Assembly: GCF_018130465.1 (NCBI RefSeq)
Contig: NZ_JAFCKJ010000003.1
Span: 186,001-250,000 of the forward strand
Direction of reading: 5' to 3'
From: Bradyrhizobium canariense
GTDB taxonomy: Bacteria; Pseudomonadota; Alphaproteobacteria; Rhizobiales; Xanthobacteraceae
Length of the DNA: 64,000 nucleotides
The notes under the pieces were generated by a model. That model made no database searches, was not told the DNA's origin, and saw nothing but the letters and a program-made list of their open reading frames with translations. The position numbers and the translations under genes were made by a program. Below, piece by piece: positions 1 through 7,078 of the stretch; the first letter of the stretch is position 1, and every line of letters begins with the position of its first letter.

Positions 1-2
1 CG

Positions 3-380
3 CTGACCTTGCTGTTCATCAGCCACGATTTGCGGGTGGTCCGGCAGATCAGCAATGTGGTGGCCGTGATGTATCTCGGCCGCATAGTCGAGATCGGGAG
101 CGCCGATGATCTGTTCGCGCGGCCGGAGCACCCGTATACCCAGGCACTGGTTTCTGCATCGCCCGCGCCGGGTCGCCGCAGCGCAGGCCGCATCGTGCTG
201 GCAGGCGATCCGCCGAACCCGGCAGCCCGTCCCCAAGGCTGCGCCTTCCATCCGCGCTGCCCGCGCGCGGTCGCGCGTTGTGCAAGCGAGGTGCCGGCGC
301 TGTCGCACGTCGGCGGCAACAGGCAAGTCGCCTGCCACCTCGTGACCGGGCCGCAGGCCGAGACGCGGGACGCGGCCTGA
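3..380 (+). CDS. Peptide-type ABC transporter ATP-binding protein, 3' part (5' end outside window)
   Basis: The open frame enters from outside the window and ends at TGA 378-380. The first visible residues, LTLLFISHDLR, are the strand after Walker B and the switch-histidine loop of an ABC ATPase. The tail, with GCAFHPRCP, two further Cys and a final ACH, matches the C-terminal extension of oligopeptide/dipeptide importer ATPases (the oligo_HPY region). It therefore energises uptake of a peptide or similar solute through the two permeases encoded next. Its stop overlaps the next start (TGATG), which implies one operon and translational coupling. The substrate cannot be read from this fragment. 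Confidence 0.93.
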   Translation: MTLLFISHDLRVVRQISNVVAVMYLGRIVEIGSADDLFARPEHPYTQALVSASPAPGRRSAGRIVLAGDPPNPAARPQGCAFHPRCPRAVARCASEVPALSHVGGNRQVACHLVTGPQAETRDAA

Positions 381-1309
381 TGGGACGCTATTTCGCCATT
401 CGCATCGGACGCGCAGCCCTGACGATCGTGCTCGTCGTCACCTTCGCCTTCGTGGTGCTGCGTCTCTCGGGCGATCCCGCGCTGATGATTTTGGGACCGG
501 AAGCGCCGCCGGAAGTCCTCGCCGCGTTCCGCAAGGCGTGGGGCCTCGATGATCCCATCTGGTTTCAGTATCTCGATTATTTTGGCGCCATCGCCAAAGG
601 CGAACTCGGCCGTTCCATGCGTGACGGGCGGCCTGCGATCGAGCTGGTGCTGGAACGGATTCCGGCAACCCTGGCGCTGACGCTGCCGGCCTTCGCATTC
701 AAGGTCGCGCTCGGCATTCCCGCCGGCATCTACGCGGCGCTGCACCGGGGCTCGGGAATCGATCGCGCGGTGATGGTGACGGCGGTCGCCGGCTTCACCG
801 TGCCGAGCTTTGTGCTTGCGCTGATCCTTGTCCTCGTCTTCGCCGTGCAGCTCGGCTGGCTGCCGTCGGGCGGGCAGGACAGCTGGCGTCACGCCATCCT
901 GCCGATCGCGACACTCAGCCTTGGCGGCGCCGCGGTGCTGGCGCGCTTCACCCGCAGCGCGATGCTGGAGGTGCTCGGCCAGCCCTATATCCGCACCGCC
1001 TCGGCGAAGGGCGTGCCGTGGCGAAAAGTCGTGACGTCGCATGCGCTGCCGAACGCGGCGATCCCGACAGTCACCATACTGGGCTTCATGGTGGGCACGC
1101 TGATCGCGGGCGCAGTGGTCGTCGAGAGTGTGTTTTCGTGGCCCGGGGTAGGGCGCCTGCTCGTCGTCGCCGTCGCCAACCGCGACCTCGCCGTCGTGCA
1201 ATGCATTCTTCTGCTGGTCGCGCTGACCATGGTGACATCCAACCTGATCGTCGACTTCCTCTACGGCTTCCTCGACCCGCGCCTGCGCGCCAAAGGAGCG
1301 CATGCATGA
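380..1309 (+). CDS. Peptide-type ABC transporter permease, DppB-like
   Basis: A 309-residue inner-membrane permease. The start at 380 overlaps the stop of the ATPase gene; a longer open frame from 278 would overlap that gene deeply and lacks the usual N-terminus. The start used gives MGRYFAIRIGRAAL followed by a first membrane helix, as in the DppB/OppB family. The cytoplasmic EAA loop that contacts the ATPase lies near residues 196-235 (around PYIRTASAKGVPW). About six membrane helices are visible. The stop overlaps the next start (ATGA at 1306-1309). Forms a heterodimeric channel with the following permease. Confidence 0.93.
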   Translation: MGRYFAIRIGRAALTIVLVVTFAFVVLRLSGDPALMILGPEAPPEVLAAFRKAWGLDDPIWFQYLDYFGAIAKGELGRSMRDGRPAIELVLERIPATLALTLPAFAFKVALGIPAGIYAALHRGSGIDRAVMVTAVAGFTVPSFVLALILVLVFAVQLGWLPSGGQDSWRHAILPIATLSLGGAAVLARFTRSAMLEVLGQPYIRTASAKGVPWRKVVTSHALPNAAIPTVTILGFMVGTLIAGAVVVESVFSWPGVGRLLVVAVANRDLAVVQCILLLVALTMVTSNLIVDFLYGFLDPRLRAKGAHA

Positions 1310-2229
1310 CCGACGCGACGCTGAAGGACACCAAAGCGTTTTCAAGCGAAGCGGATTCCGGTTCGCGTAAAGAAAACGCGTTAAAACTAGAATCTAACGT
1401 CCGCCGCCGCGTCAGCCTCCCGGCGATCCCGGTGTCGGTCGTGCTCGCGATCGGCTGGATCGTCGCGATGCTGATGATCGCGGCCTTCGCCGAGAAGATC
1501 GCCCCCTACGGCTATACCCAGCTCGACCTGCGCAACCGGCTGGCGGCGCCCGGCAATGTCGCGCACTGGCTCGGCACCGACGAGCTCGGCCGCGACGTGC
1601 TGTCGCGGCTGCTCGTCTCGATCCGCATCTCGCTCCTGATCGCCTTCGGCGCGACGGCCATTTCAGCCATCGTCGGCACCACGCTCGGCTTCCTCGCCGC
1701 GCATTTCCGCGGGCCCGTCGAGCAGCTTGTCCTGATGCTGTCCGACTTCCAAGCCAGCATGCCCTTCCTGATCATGGCGCTCGCGGTGCTCGCCTTCTTC
1801 GGCAATTCGCTGCCGCTCCTGATCGGCCTGATGGGATTTTTCGGCTGGGAGCGCTACGCCCGCATCGCGCGGGGCCTTGCCATCTCGGCCAATGCGCAAG
1901 GCTACGCGGCCGCGGTCCGCCAGCTCGGCGCGACGCCGGCGCGAATTTACCTCCGGCATATCCTGCCCAACATCGCCTCGACCCTGATCGTCTCGACCAC
2001 GCTGGTCTTTCCCGAGGTGATCCTGATGGAATCCGGCCTGTCTTTCCTCGGCCTCGGCGTGCAGCCGCCGATGACCAGCCTCGGCAACATGGTCGGCTAT
2101 GGCCGCGAGTACCTGACCCGGGCACCCTGGATCATGCTGGCGCCGGCCACCACCATCGTGGTGACCACGCTGGCGGTCTCCGTGATCGGCGACTGGCTGC
2201 GCGACCGGCTCGATCCGACCCTGCAATAG
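1306..2229 (+). CDS. Peptide-type ABC transporter permease, DppC-like
   Basis: A 307-residue permease partner of the upstream gene. The EAA loop is near residue 198 (GYAAAVRQLGATPARIY), and the ending DWLRDRLDPTLQ is typical of DppC/OppC. The start ATG 1306 overlaps the previous stop by four bases. The N-terminal tail is odd: residues about 10-31 are encoded by a short inverted-repeat element (1335-1398) that stays in frame, so the protein carries a foreign-looking hydrophilic peptide ahead of its first membrane helix. The rest looks intact. Confidence 0.92.
   Translation: MTDATLKDTKAFSSEADSGSRKENALKLESNVRRRVSLPAIPVSVVLAIGWIVAMLMIAAFAEKIAPYGYTQLDLRNRLAAPGNVAHWLGTDELGRDVLSRLLVSIRISLLIAFGATAISAIVGTTLGFLAAHFRGPVEQLVLMLSDFQASMPFLIMALAVLAFFGNSLPLLIGLMGFFGWERYARIARGLAISANAQGYAAAVRQLGATPARIYLRHILPNIASTLIVSTTLVFPEVILMESGLSFLGLGVQPPMTSLGNMVGYGREYLTRAPWIMLAPATTIVVTTLAVSVIGDWLRDRLDPTLQ
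1335..1398. repeat. Small palindromic repeat inserted in frame in a permease gene
   Basis: GCGTTTTC at 1336-1343 and GAAAACGC at 1372-1379 are perfect 8-base inverted arms around a 28-base centre that includes CGGTTCGCG. I recall very similar sequences scattered as intergenic repeats in Bradyrhizobium genomes, but could not check this. Here the element lies inside coding sequence and is read through in frame. No second copy was noticed in this window. Confidence 0.6.
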
Positions 2230-2391
2230 ACCGCGCCCGGAGCAGGGGAGGCCTGCGAAAGGCCGATCCGGCCGCTTCCGGCCCAAGTTCCCGTTGCGCG
2301 CGTTCCCCCCGTGCGCTATCCGGCCGGAAAGGCCTGAGCCGGCTTCCGAATTTTGCCGCCCGGCCAGTCAAACCCGAGGACGGAAACCGCC

Positions 2392-4242
2392 ATGCCAGCC
2401 TATCGCTCCCGCACCACCACCCACGGCCGCAACATGGCCGGCGCCCGCGGCCTCTGGCGCGCGACCGGGATGAAGGACGGCGATTTCGGCAAGCCGATCA
2501 TCGCGGTGGTCAATTCCTTCACCCAGTTCGTGCCCGGCCACGTCCATCTGAAGGACCTCGGCCAGCTCGTCGCCCGCGAGATCGAGCAGGCCGGCGGCGT
2601 CGCCAAGGAGTTCAACACCATCGCGGTCGACGACGGTATCGCGATGGGCCATGACGGCATGCTCTACAGCCTGCCGTCGCGCGAGCTGATCGCCGACAGC
2701 GTCGAATATATGGTCAACGCGCATTGCGCCGACGGCATGGTCTGCATCTCGAATTGCGACAAGATCACGCCCGGCATGCTGATGGCCGCGCTACGGCTCA
2801 ACATCCCCGCCGTGTTCGTCTCGGGCGGACCGATGGAGGCCGGCAAGGTCACGCTGCAGGGCAAGACCAAGGCGGTCGACCTGATCGATGCCATGGTCGC
2901 AGCCGCCGACTCCAAGGTCAGCGACGAGGACGTCAAGGTGATCGAGCGCTCGGCGTGCCCGACCTGCGGCTCGTGCTCGGGCATGTTCACGGCCAATTCG
3001 ATGAACTGCCTCACTGAAGCACTTGGACTTGCGCTCCCCGGCAACGGCACGGTGGTCGCGACCCATGCCGATCGCAAGCGACTGTTCGTCGAGGCCGGCC
3101 ACACCATCGTCGATATCGTGCGCCGCTATTACGAACAGGACGACGCCTCCGTGCTGCCGCGCAACGTCGCCAACTTCAAGGCGTTCGAGAACGCGATGAC
3201 GCTGGATATCGCGATGGGCGGCTCGACCAACACGGTGCTGCATCTGCTCGCCGCCGCCCATGAAGGGCAGGTCGAGTTCACCATGCAGGACATCGACCGG
3301 CTGTCGCGCCGCGTGCCCGTGCTGTGCAAGGTCGCGCCGTCGGTCGCCGACGTGCATGTCGAGGACGTGCATCGCGCCGGCGGCATCATGGGCATCCTGG
3401 GCGAGCTCGATCGCGCCGGCCTGATCGACACGTCGGTCTCGACCGTGCACGCGCCGACCATGAGCGACGCGCTGGAACGCTGGGACATCAAGCGCTCCAA
3501 GAGCGAGTCTGTCCGCACCTTCTTCCGCGCTTCGCCCGGTGGCATCCCGACCCAGGTCGCGTTCAGCCAGGAGCGCCGCTACGAGGAGCTCGATACCGAC
3601 CGCGAGAAGGGTGTGGTCCGCAACCTCGAGCACGCCTTCAGCAAGGACGGCGGCCTCGCCGTGCTCTACGGCAATCTCGCGCAGGACGGCTGCATCGTGA
3701 AGACCGCCGGCGTCGACGCCTCGATCCTGAAATTCGCAGGCCCCGCCCGCGTGTTCGAAAGCCAGGACGCGGCGGTGGAAGGCATTTTGGGCGGCAAGGT
3801 CGTGGCCGGCGAGATCGTCGTCATCATCTATGAAGGCCCGCGCGGCGGCCCGGGCATGCAGGAGATGCTGTATCCGACCAGCTATCTGAAATCGATGGGC
3901 CTCGGCAAAGCCTGCGCGCTCGTCACCGACGGTCGCTTCTCGGGCGGCTCGTCTGGCCTGTCGATCGGTCATCTGTCGCCGGAAGCGGCCGAAGGCGGCA
4001 ACATCGGTCTGGTCCGGACCGGCGATCGCATCGCCATCGACATCCCGAACCGTAGCATCAGCCTCGAGGTCTCCGACGAGGAGCTGGCCCAGCGCCGCGC
4101 CGCGGAAGAGGCGAAGGGCGATGCCGCCTGGCAGGCGACGGGGCGCAAGCGCAACGTCTCGACCGCGCTCCAGGCCTACGCCGCGCTCACCACCAGCGCC
4201 GCGCGCGGCGCGGTGCGCGAGGTGAAGCGCCGCTCGAAGTAA
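2392..4242 (+). CDS. ilvD: Dihydroxy-acid dehydratase
   Basis: A 616-residue cytosolic enzyme that dehydrates 2,3-dihydroxy-isovalerate and its methylvalerate homologue to the 2-keto acids in valine, leucine and isoleucine synthesis. The start [14 protein letters not shown] matches the family; a longer frame from 2353 adds unrelated residues. Iron-sulfur ligands are visible in CDK (Cys122, with Lys124 the likely carbamylated lysine) and in CPTCGSC (Cys189/192/195). The length equals that of the E. coli enzyme. A strong hairpin follows at 4299-4324. Stands alone between the transporter operon and a small secreted protein gene. Confidence 0.98.
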   Translation: MPAYRSRTTTHGRNMAGARGLWRATGMKDGDFGKPIIAVVNSFTQFVPGHVHLKDLGQLVAREIEQAGGVAKEFNTIAVDDGIAMGHDGMLYSLPSRELIADSVEYMVNAHCADGMVCISNCDKITPGMLMAALRLNIPAVFVSGGPMEAGKVTLQGKTKAVDLIDAMVAAADSKVSDEDVKVIERSACPTCGSCSGMFTANSMNCLTEALGLALPGNGTVVATHADRKRLFVEAGHTIVDIVRRYYEQDDASVLPRNVANFKAFENAMTLDIAMGGSTNTVLHLLAAAHEGQVEFTMQDIDRLSRRVPVLCKVAPSVADVHVEDVHRAGGIMGILGELDRAGLIDTSVSTVHAPTMSDALERWDIKRSKSESVRTFFRASPGGIPTQVAFSQERRYEELDTDREKGVVRNLEHAFSKDGGLAVLYGNLAQDGCIVKTAGVDASILKFAGPARVFESQDAAVEGILGGKVVAGEIVVIIYEGPRGGPGMQEMLYPTSYLKSMGLGKACALVTDGRFSGGSSGLSIGHLSPEAAEGGNIGLVRTGDRIAIDIPNRSISLEVSDEELAQRRAAEEAKGDAAWQATGRKRNVSTALQAYAALTTSAARGAVREVKRRSK

Positions 4243-4298
4243 CAGCGTCTTGCGCGCGTGTCGCAAACGTCGCGCATCGCACATGGTCAACAGGTTCT

Positions 4299-4324
4299 GA
4301 ACGGCCGGCGCAAGCCGGCCGTTC
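4299..4324 (+). terminator. Perfect hairpin after ilvD
   Basis: Eleven-base arms, GAACGGCCGGC at 4299-4309 and GCCGGCCGTTC at 4314-4324, enclose a GCAA tetraloop, 57 bases after the ilvD stop. There is no clear T-tract after it, so it may stop transcription weakly or protect the mRNA 3' end. Confidence 0.55.
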
Positions 4325-4425
4325 GCGTTAAGGATGCCCCGACGAACTTCGGCAAAGCAAGGTTTTGCGGCGTATACTGTTGCGACCTTCGCAAATCCAT
4401 TTCGGGCAACTGGGGCACCACAATA

Positions 4426-4803
4426 ATGTCTCGCACTCTTGCTGTCGTTTTCTCAACGGTCGTCGCTGCGATTTCGATGACCGGCGCGGCTTCCGCCGGC
4501 TGCTACAATTGCTACGCACCGCCGCCGTGCACGACCTGCTACCAGCAGCAATACGTGCAGCCGCAATACCGCACCGTCGACGAGACCGTGATGGTTTCGC
4601 CCGGCTCCGTCGTGGCGCATCGCGCACCGGCGCAGTACCGCACCGTGATGGTGCCGCAGACCGTGATGGTGGCGCCCCCGAGCGTCCAGTACGAGCGCAT
4701 CCCGCCCCAATACGCCACGCGTCAGCGCGTCGAGATGGTCCAGCCGGGTTATTCCTATTACGCCCCGGTGCAGATGGGCTGCGCGTCCTGCGGCGGCTAC
4801 TGA
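4426..4803 (+). CDS. Small secreted Cys/Tyr/Val-rich protein, function unknown
   Basis: A 125-residue protein with a clear Sec signal peptide (MSRTLAVVFSTVVAAISM...AASA, cleaved near residue 23). The mature part starts with Cys-rich GCYNCYAPPPCTTCY, continues with imperfect repeats of the form YRTV...VMVxPxSV, and ends CASCGGY. An upstream in-frame start at 4258 would bury the signal peptide and was not used. It is probably periplasmic or surface-associated; the paired Cys clusters at both ends could form disulfides. A terminator follows at 4829-4864. I recall similar proteins in Bradyrhizobium but know no function. Confidence 0.8.
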   Translation: MSRTLAVVFSTVVAAISMTGAASAGCYNCYAPPPCTTCYQQQYVQPQYRTVDETVMVSPGSVVAHRAPAQYRTVMVPQTVMVAPPSVQYERIPPQYATRQRVEMVQPGYSYYAPVQMGCASCGGY

Positions 4804-4828
4804 GCCAACGCAGCTAAGAACGGACTTC

Positions 4829-4864
4829 GCGCGGCGCTCCGTCGGGGGCGCCGCGTTTTCTTTT
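4829..4864 (+). terminator. Rho-independent terminator
   Basis: The arms CGCGGCGC (4830-4837) and GCGCCGCG (4848-4855) pair perfectly and are followed directly by TTTTCTTTT, 26 bases after the stop of the small secreted protein gene. Confidence 0.88.
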
Positions 4865-4878
4865 GGGCTGGCAGCAAA

Positions 4879-4917
4879 CGAGGCCCGGAAACGGAGGCGA
4901 ATCCAAACCGGGCCTCG
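4879..4917. other. Long-armed inverted repeat upstream of tRNA-Ser
   Basis: CGAGGCCCGG (4879-4888) pairs perfectly with CCGGGCCTCG (4908-4917) across a 19-base loop. It follows the preceding terminator by 15 bases and has no T-tract. It could be an RNA hairpin or a DNA site; nothing in the sequence assigns a role. Confidence 0.5.
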
Positions 4918-5095
4918 CAACCGGCGACGCCCTGGGAGATGTCGCCAGTATTCGGGATTGCTGAGGTGTACAGGCTAAGGGAACAGGCTGACGCTCGCCT
5001 GACAGATCGTATGCGGCGGAGCGGTTTCGGGTCGGGCGCCAACTTCGCGTTGCCTTGGACCGTCGACTGCGTTAAGCGACAGCCATTCCGGACTT

Positions 5096-5185
5096 GGAAG
5101 GGTGGCCGAGTGGTTTAAGGCACCGGTCTTGAAAACCGGCGTGCCCGCAAGGGTACCGTGGGTTCGAATCCCACCCCTTCCGCCA
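5096..5185 (+). tRNA. tRNA-Ser, anticodon UGA
   Basis: A 90-base class II tRNA with a long variable arm. The acceptor GGAAGGG (5096-5102) pairs with CCCTTCC (5175-5181), followed by G and an encoded CCA (5183-5185). The anticodon loop CTTGAAA gives UGA, which reads serine UCA/UCG/UCU-type codons. The T arm is GTGGG-TTCGAAT-CCCAC. The tract of accessory DNA starts directly 3' of this gene, as expected if it serves as an integration site, although no repeat of its 3' end was found. Confidence 0.97.
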
Positions 5186-5349
5186 GTATGCTGTTCTCCA
5201 TTGTTCGCATCTGTTCGGAATTCACAGCAAAATCAAAGGTCTGCTCCGGAGTGCTATACTTGCGTGTTCGCAAGTGTTCTCCTCAATTCGAGCCGTGACC
5301 GTAGATTTCGCCCGTGGGTTCGGAGGATGGTTTTCACGGAGGGGAACAC

Positions 5350-5463
5350 ATGACAGGCAGACTGAAGGCACTCGATGTCGACCGCGACCGGCTCGACAAG
5401 GCCGGGGACGGCCGGGCCGCCTTCGTGCGGTTGATCGCGATGTCCGATCACGAGAGCAGATGA
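5350..5463 (+). CDS. Possible small protein, 37 residues
   Basis: An open frame starting MTGRLKALDVDRDRL with a strong ribosome site (GGAGGGG about 8 bases before ATG 5350). It is hydrophilic and charged, has no membrane segment, and ends just before the first 242-bp repeat copy. No family recognised. The main support is the ribosome site, so it stays tentative. Confidence 0.4.
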   Translation: MTGRLKALDVDRDRLDKAGDGRAAFVRLIAMSDHESR

Positions 5464-5471
5464 AGAACGGG

Positions 5472-5713
5472 CCCGCCGGACTACGCTGGCGGGCCTTACC
5501 GTTATGAGAGGCAAGCCACGATCGCAAGAACCACGTCAGCGCCTAGATCACCCGAATACGCAGCGAAGATAAATCCGGCACCAACAACAAGCGCAATTGC
5601 CTTAAGCGTGATCATCTTCAAATCCCCTCGTTAGTGACCGAAGGTTGGACCCGGACTATTTCGGGAGCGCTTCGCGCAAGGCAGTAAACGGTTTCGTTCA
5701 CCAAGGCGTTATC
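5472..5713. repeat. 242-bp repeat, copy 1
   Basis: Matches 20973-21214 base for base in length, with substitutions only and no indels noticed. It contains a terminator-like hairpin (stem 5470-5477/5488-5495), the 37-residue membrane peptide gene on the minus strand, its ribosome site (GAGGGG) and about 95 bases of conserved upstream DNA ending at GGCGTTATC. The other copy lies beyond the giant adhesin gene, about 15.5 kb away and in the same orientation. Confidence 0.9.
5502..5615 (-). CDS. Small single-helix membrane peptide, copy 1
   Basis: A 37-residue peptide, MITLKAIALVVGAGFIFAA followed by YSGDLGADVV and a hydrophobic end. It has two hydrophobic stretches around a Tyr-Ser-Gly-Asp turn, so it is probably an inner-membrane peptide of one or two short helices. 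The ribosome site GAGGGG precedes ATG 5615. Its paralogue at 21003-21116 differs at about ten silent sites but only four conservative internal residues, which strongly supports translation. A stem-loop follows the stop. Function unknown. Confidence 0.78.
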   Translation of the reverse strand: MITLKAIALVVGAGFIFAAYSGDLGADVVLAIVACLS

Positions 5714-6081
5714 AGCAAGCTGCTGGCCGCTCGACGGAAATGGGCCGCAGCGGGAGGTTAAATCGCTGCGGCCCGCGCACCGTCAAAACAAGCCCGGGTA
5801 AAATCAACCAAGTAAAATATGCAGCCAGCCCCGGTAACAAAATTTAGCGCCTACTTTTTCTCGATTGCAAGCGTTGAGTTCGGCGGAACCGAAATGTGTC
5901 TATCGTGCATTGCGTTCCAGGATGGGAACGCGCCGCCCGGTTTGGAATTGCTGTCCGCGCATTCGGCCTCGTCCTCATCGACAGTTTGCCGCAGGGGCCC
6001 GATTGCAACCTCTGATTCCTGGTGGTCGTCGCCCCAGCATGAGATGGTGATTCATATTTGCGTTTCGGAGGGAGAAGCCCG
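5714..6081. other. No confident gene
   Basis: This stretch is less GC-rich than the core regions. A 111-codon open frame on the plus strand (5819-6154) lacks a ribosome site and a recognisable fold, and overlaps the better supported small gene at 6082. I see no RNA gene or repeat here. Confidence 0.4.
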
Positions 6082-6162
6082 ATGCGCCTTGCATTGCCTT
6101 ATCTCGGAATTTGTCTCTGCGCGTCACTCGCGGCGTGGTTCTCCTTCACGCTGATCTATTGA
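6082..6162 (+). CDS. Tiny single-helix membrane peptide, 26 residues
   Basis: Encodes MRLALPYLGICLCASLAAWF plus a short hydrophobic end, i.e. one membrane helix with almost no soluble part. A strong ribosome site (GGAGGGAG) sits about 8 bases before ATG 6082. It overlaps the last few codons of a broken gene on the opposite strand. No family name known to me. Confidence 0.55.
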   Translation: MRLALPYLGICLCASLAAWFSFTLIY

Positions 6163-6419
6163 CCGAGCAGATCATCAGTTGTCAGCAGTCGCACGTAGGT
6201 ACCGCTCTCGTGCAGCTCCAGCTAGCCCTTCTCGACAGCGCGCCTGATGCCGGCGCGGAACTCCGTGCCGCTTCCCTCGAGCGTGAAGAGGAAAGGGTAG
6301 TTGATCTTCTCAATGTGGATGCGGCCATCCTGGACCGGCTCGATGCTGGCGGCGAGCTCGTTCAGCTTGCGGGCTGCGGCTTGTGGATCGGCAAAAGGGC
6401 GTTCGGTGACGTGCTTCAT
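6156..6419 (-). pseudogene. Small conserved-type protein gene interrupted by an in-frame amber codon
   Basis: Reading from ATG 6419 gives MKHVTERPFADPQAAARKL and, later, DGRIHIEKINYPFLF and RRAVEKG, then TAG at 6222-6224, then LELHESGTYVRLL and a stop at 6156-6158 in the same frame. I recall intact relatives in Bradyrhizobium with a tryptophan after the final glycine, so TGG to TAG is the likely change. Without readthrough the product is 65 residues and lacks the C-terminal 21. It lies 16 bases after the zinc-ribbon gene, in a probable pair. Function unknown. Confidence 0.65.
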
Positions 6420-6435
6420 CGCTGGGATCAAAACC

Positions 6436-6717
6436 TCAAGCGCCCATGCTTGGCCTGAGTTGCCCGCGACTGTCATGCCAGTTCGGGACGATATGCACAG
6501 ATCCTGCGGCGCCGCACGCCGAGCAGACCAGGCGCAAGCCGACGCGCGACCAGGGCTGATCTTGCGGGAGTGTGTCAAGCCGCACGTCGACCCTGCGATC
6601 GCAACGGCCGTTCAGGCACTGGATGCTGCAGGAGACATGGCCATCAGCCAACCATTCCACGGGGCTGCGGGGCGGATAGTGACCGGCCCATTTTGTGTAT
6701 CGACGGTGAGCACGCAT
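6436..6717 (-). CDS. Small zinc-ribbon-like protein
   Basis: A 93-residue protein whose middle contains WLADGHVSCSIQCLNGRCD and, later, LVCSACGAAGSVH, giving two pairs of Cys (CxxxC or CxxxxC, then CxxC) as in a zinc ribbon. The N-terminus is basic (MRAHRRYTKWAGHYPPRSP). The start is not fixed because no good ribosome site is visible. I recall this family as a frequent small Bradyrhizobium protein of unknown role; a nucleic-acid contact is conceivable but unproven. It is followed by the amber-interrupted gene on the same strand. Confidence 0.68.
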   Translation of the reverse strand: MRAHRRYTKWAGHYPPRSPVEWLADGHVSCSIQCLNGRCDRRVDVRLDTLPQDQPWSRVGLRLVCSACGAAGSVHIVPNWHDSRGQLRPSMGA

Positions 6718-7078
6718 GCCGGCATCAAAGCGGCATCGTAAGGACCTCGCAAATTATCGATTCCTAGTAGGTCCGGGAGAGTGCGAGCTACTGCGCGTCG
6801 TGGGTGTGGACAGGTGTGGTCGCAAAGTCTGGCGCCGCGCCTATTTTGGTAGCCCGTCAATGAACGGCTTCTTTGGCAGTTCGACAATGTTCTCCCTGGT
6901 TCGGTCGCACCGTAGTGACGACGCGGTCGCGCGGGGAATTCAGTTCGACCGTTTTAAAGTGCCCGTTGCAGCTCGAATGAAGTCCTAGTCGGGCGCGATC
7001 TGCGCGGGGGCTTTGTACCCACTGGGGATGGCCCTTCCCCCCTTGAGCAAGACGGCGGAGGGAAAGGATCGAGCCGCG
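6718..7078. other. No confident gene between zinc-ribbon gene and adhesin gene
   Basis: A 90-codon plus-strand open frame (6716-6988) has no ribosome site and no recognised motif. The run of C and T bases near 7030-7045 lies just past the adhesin stop on the minus strand, but I could not define a clean hairpin with a T-tract there. Confidence 0.35.

Noticed and set aside
4258-4425. Longer start for the small secreted protein
   Set aside because: It would place about 56 polar residues and the ilvD hairpin region before the obvious signal peptide.
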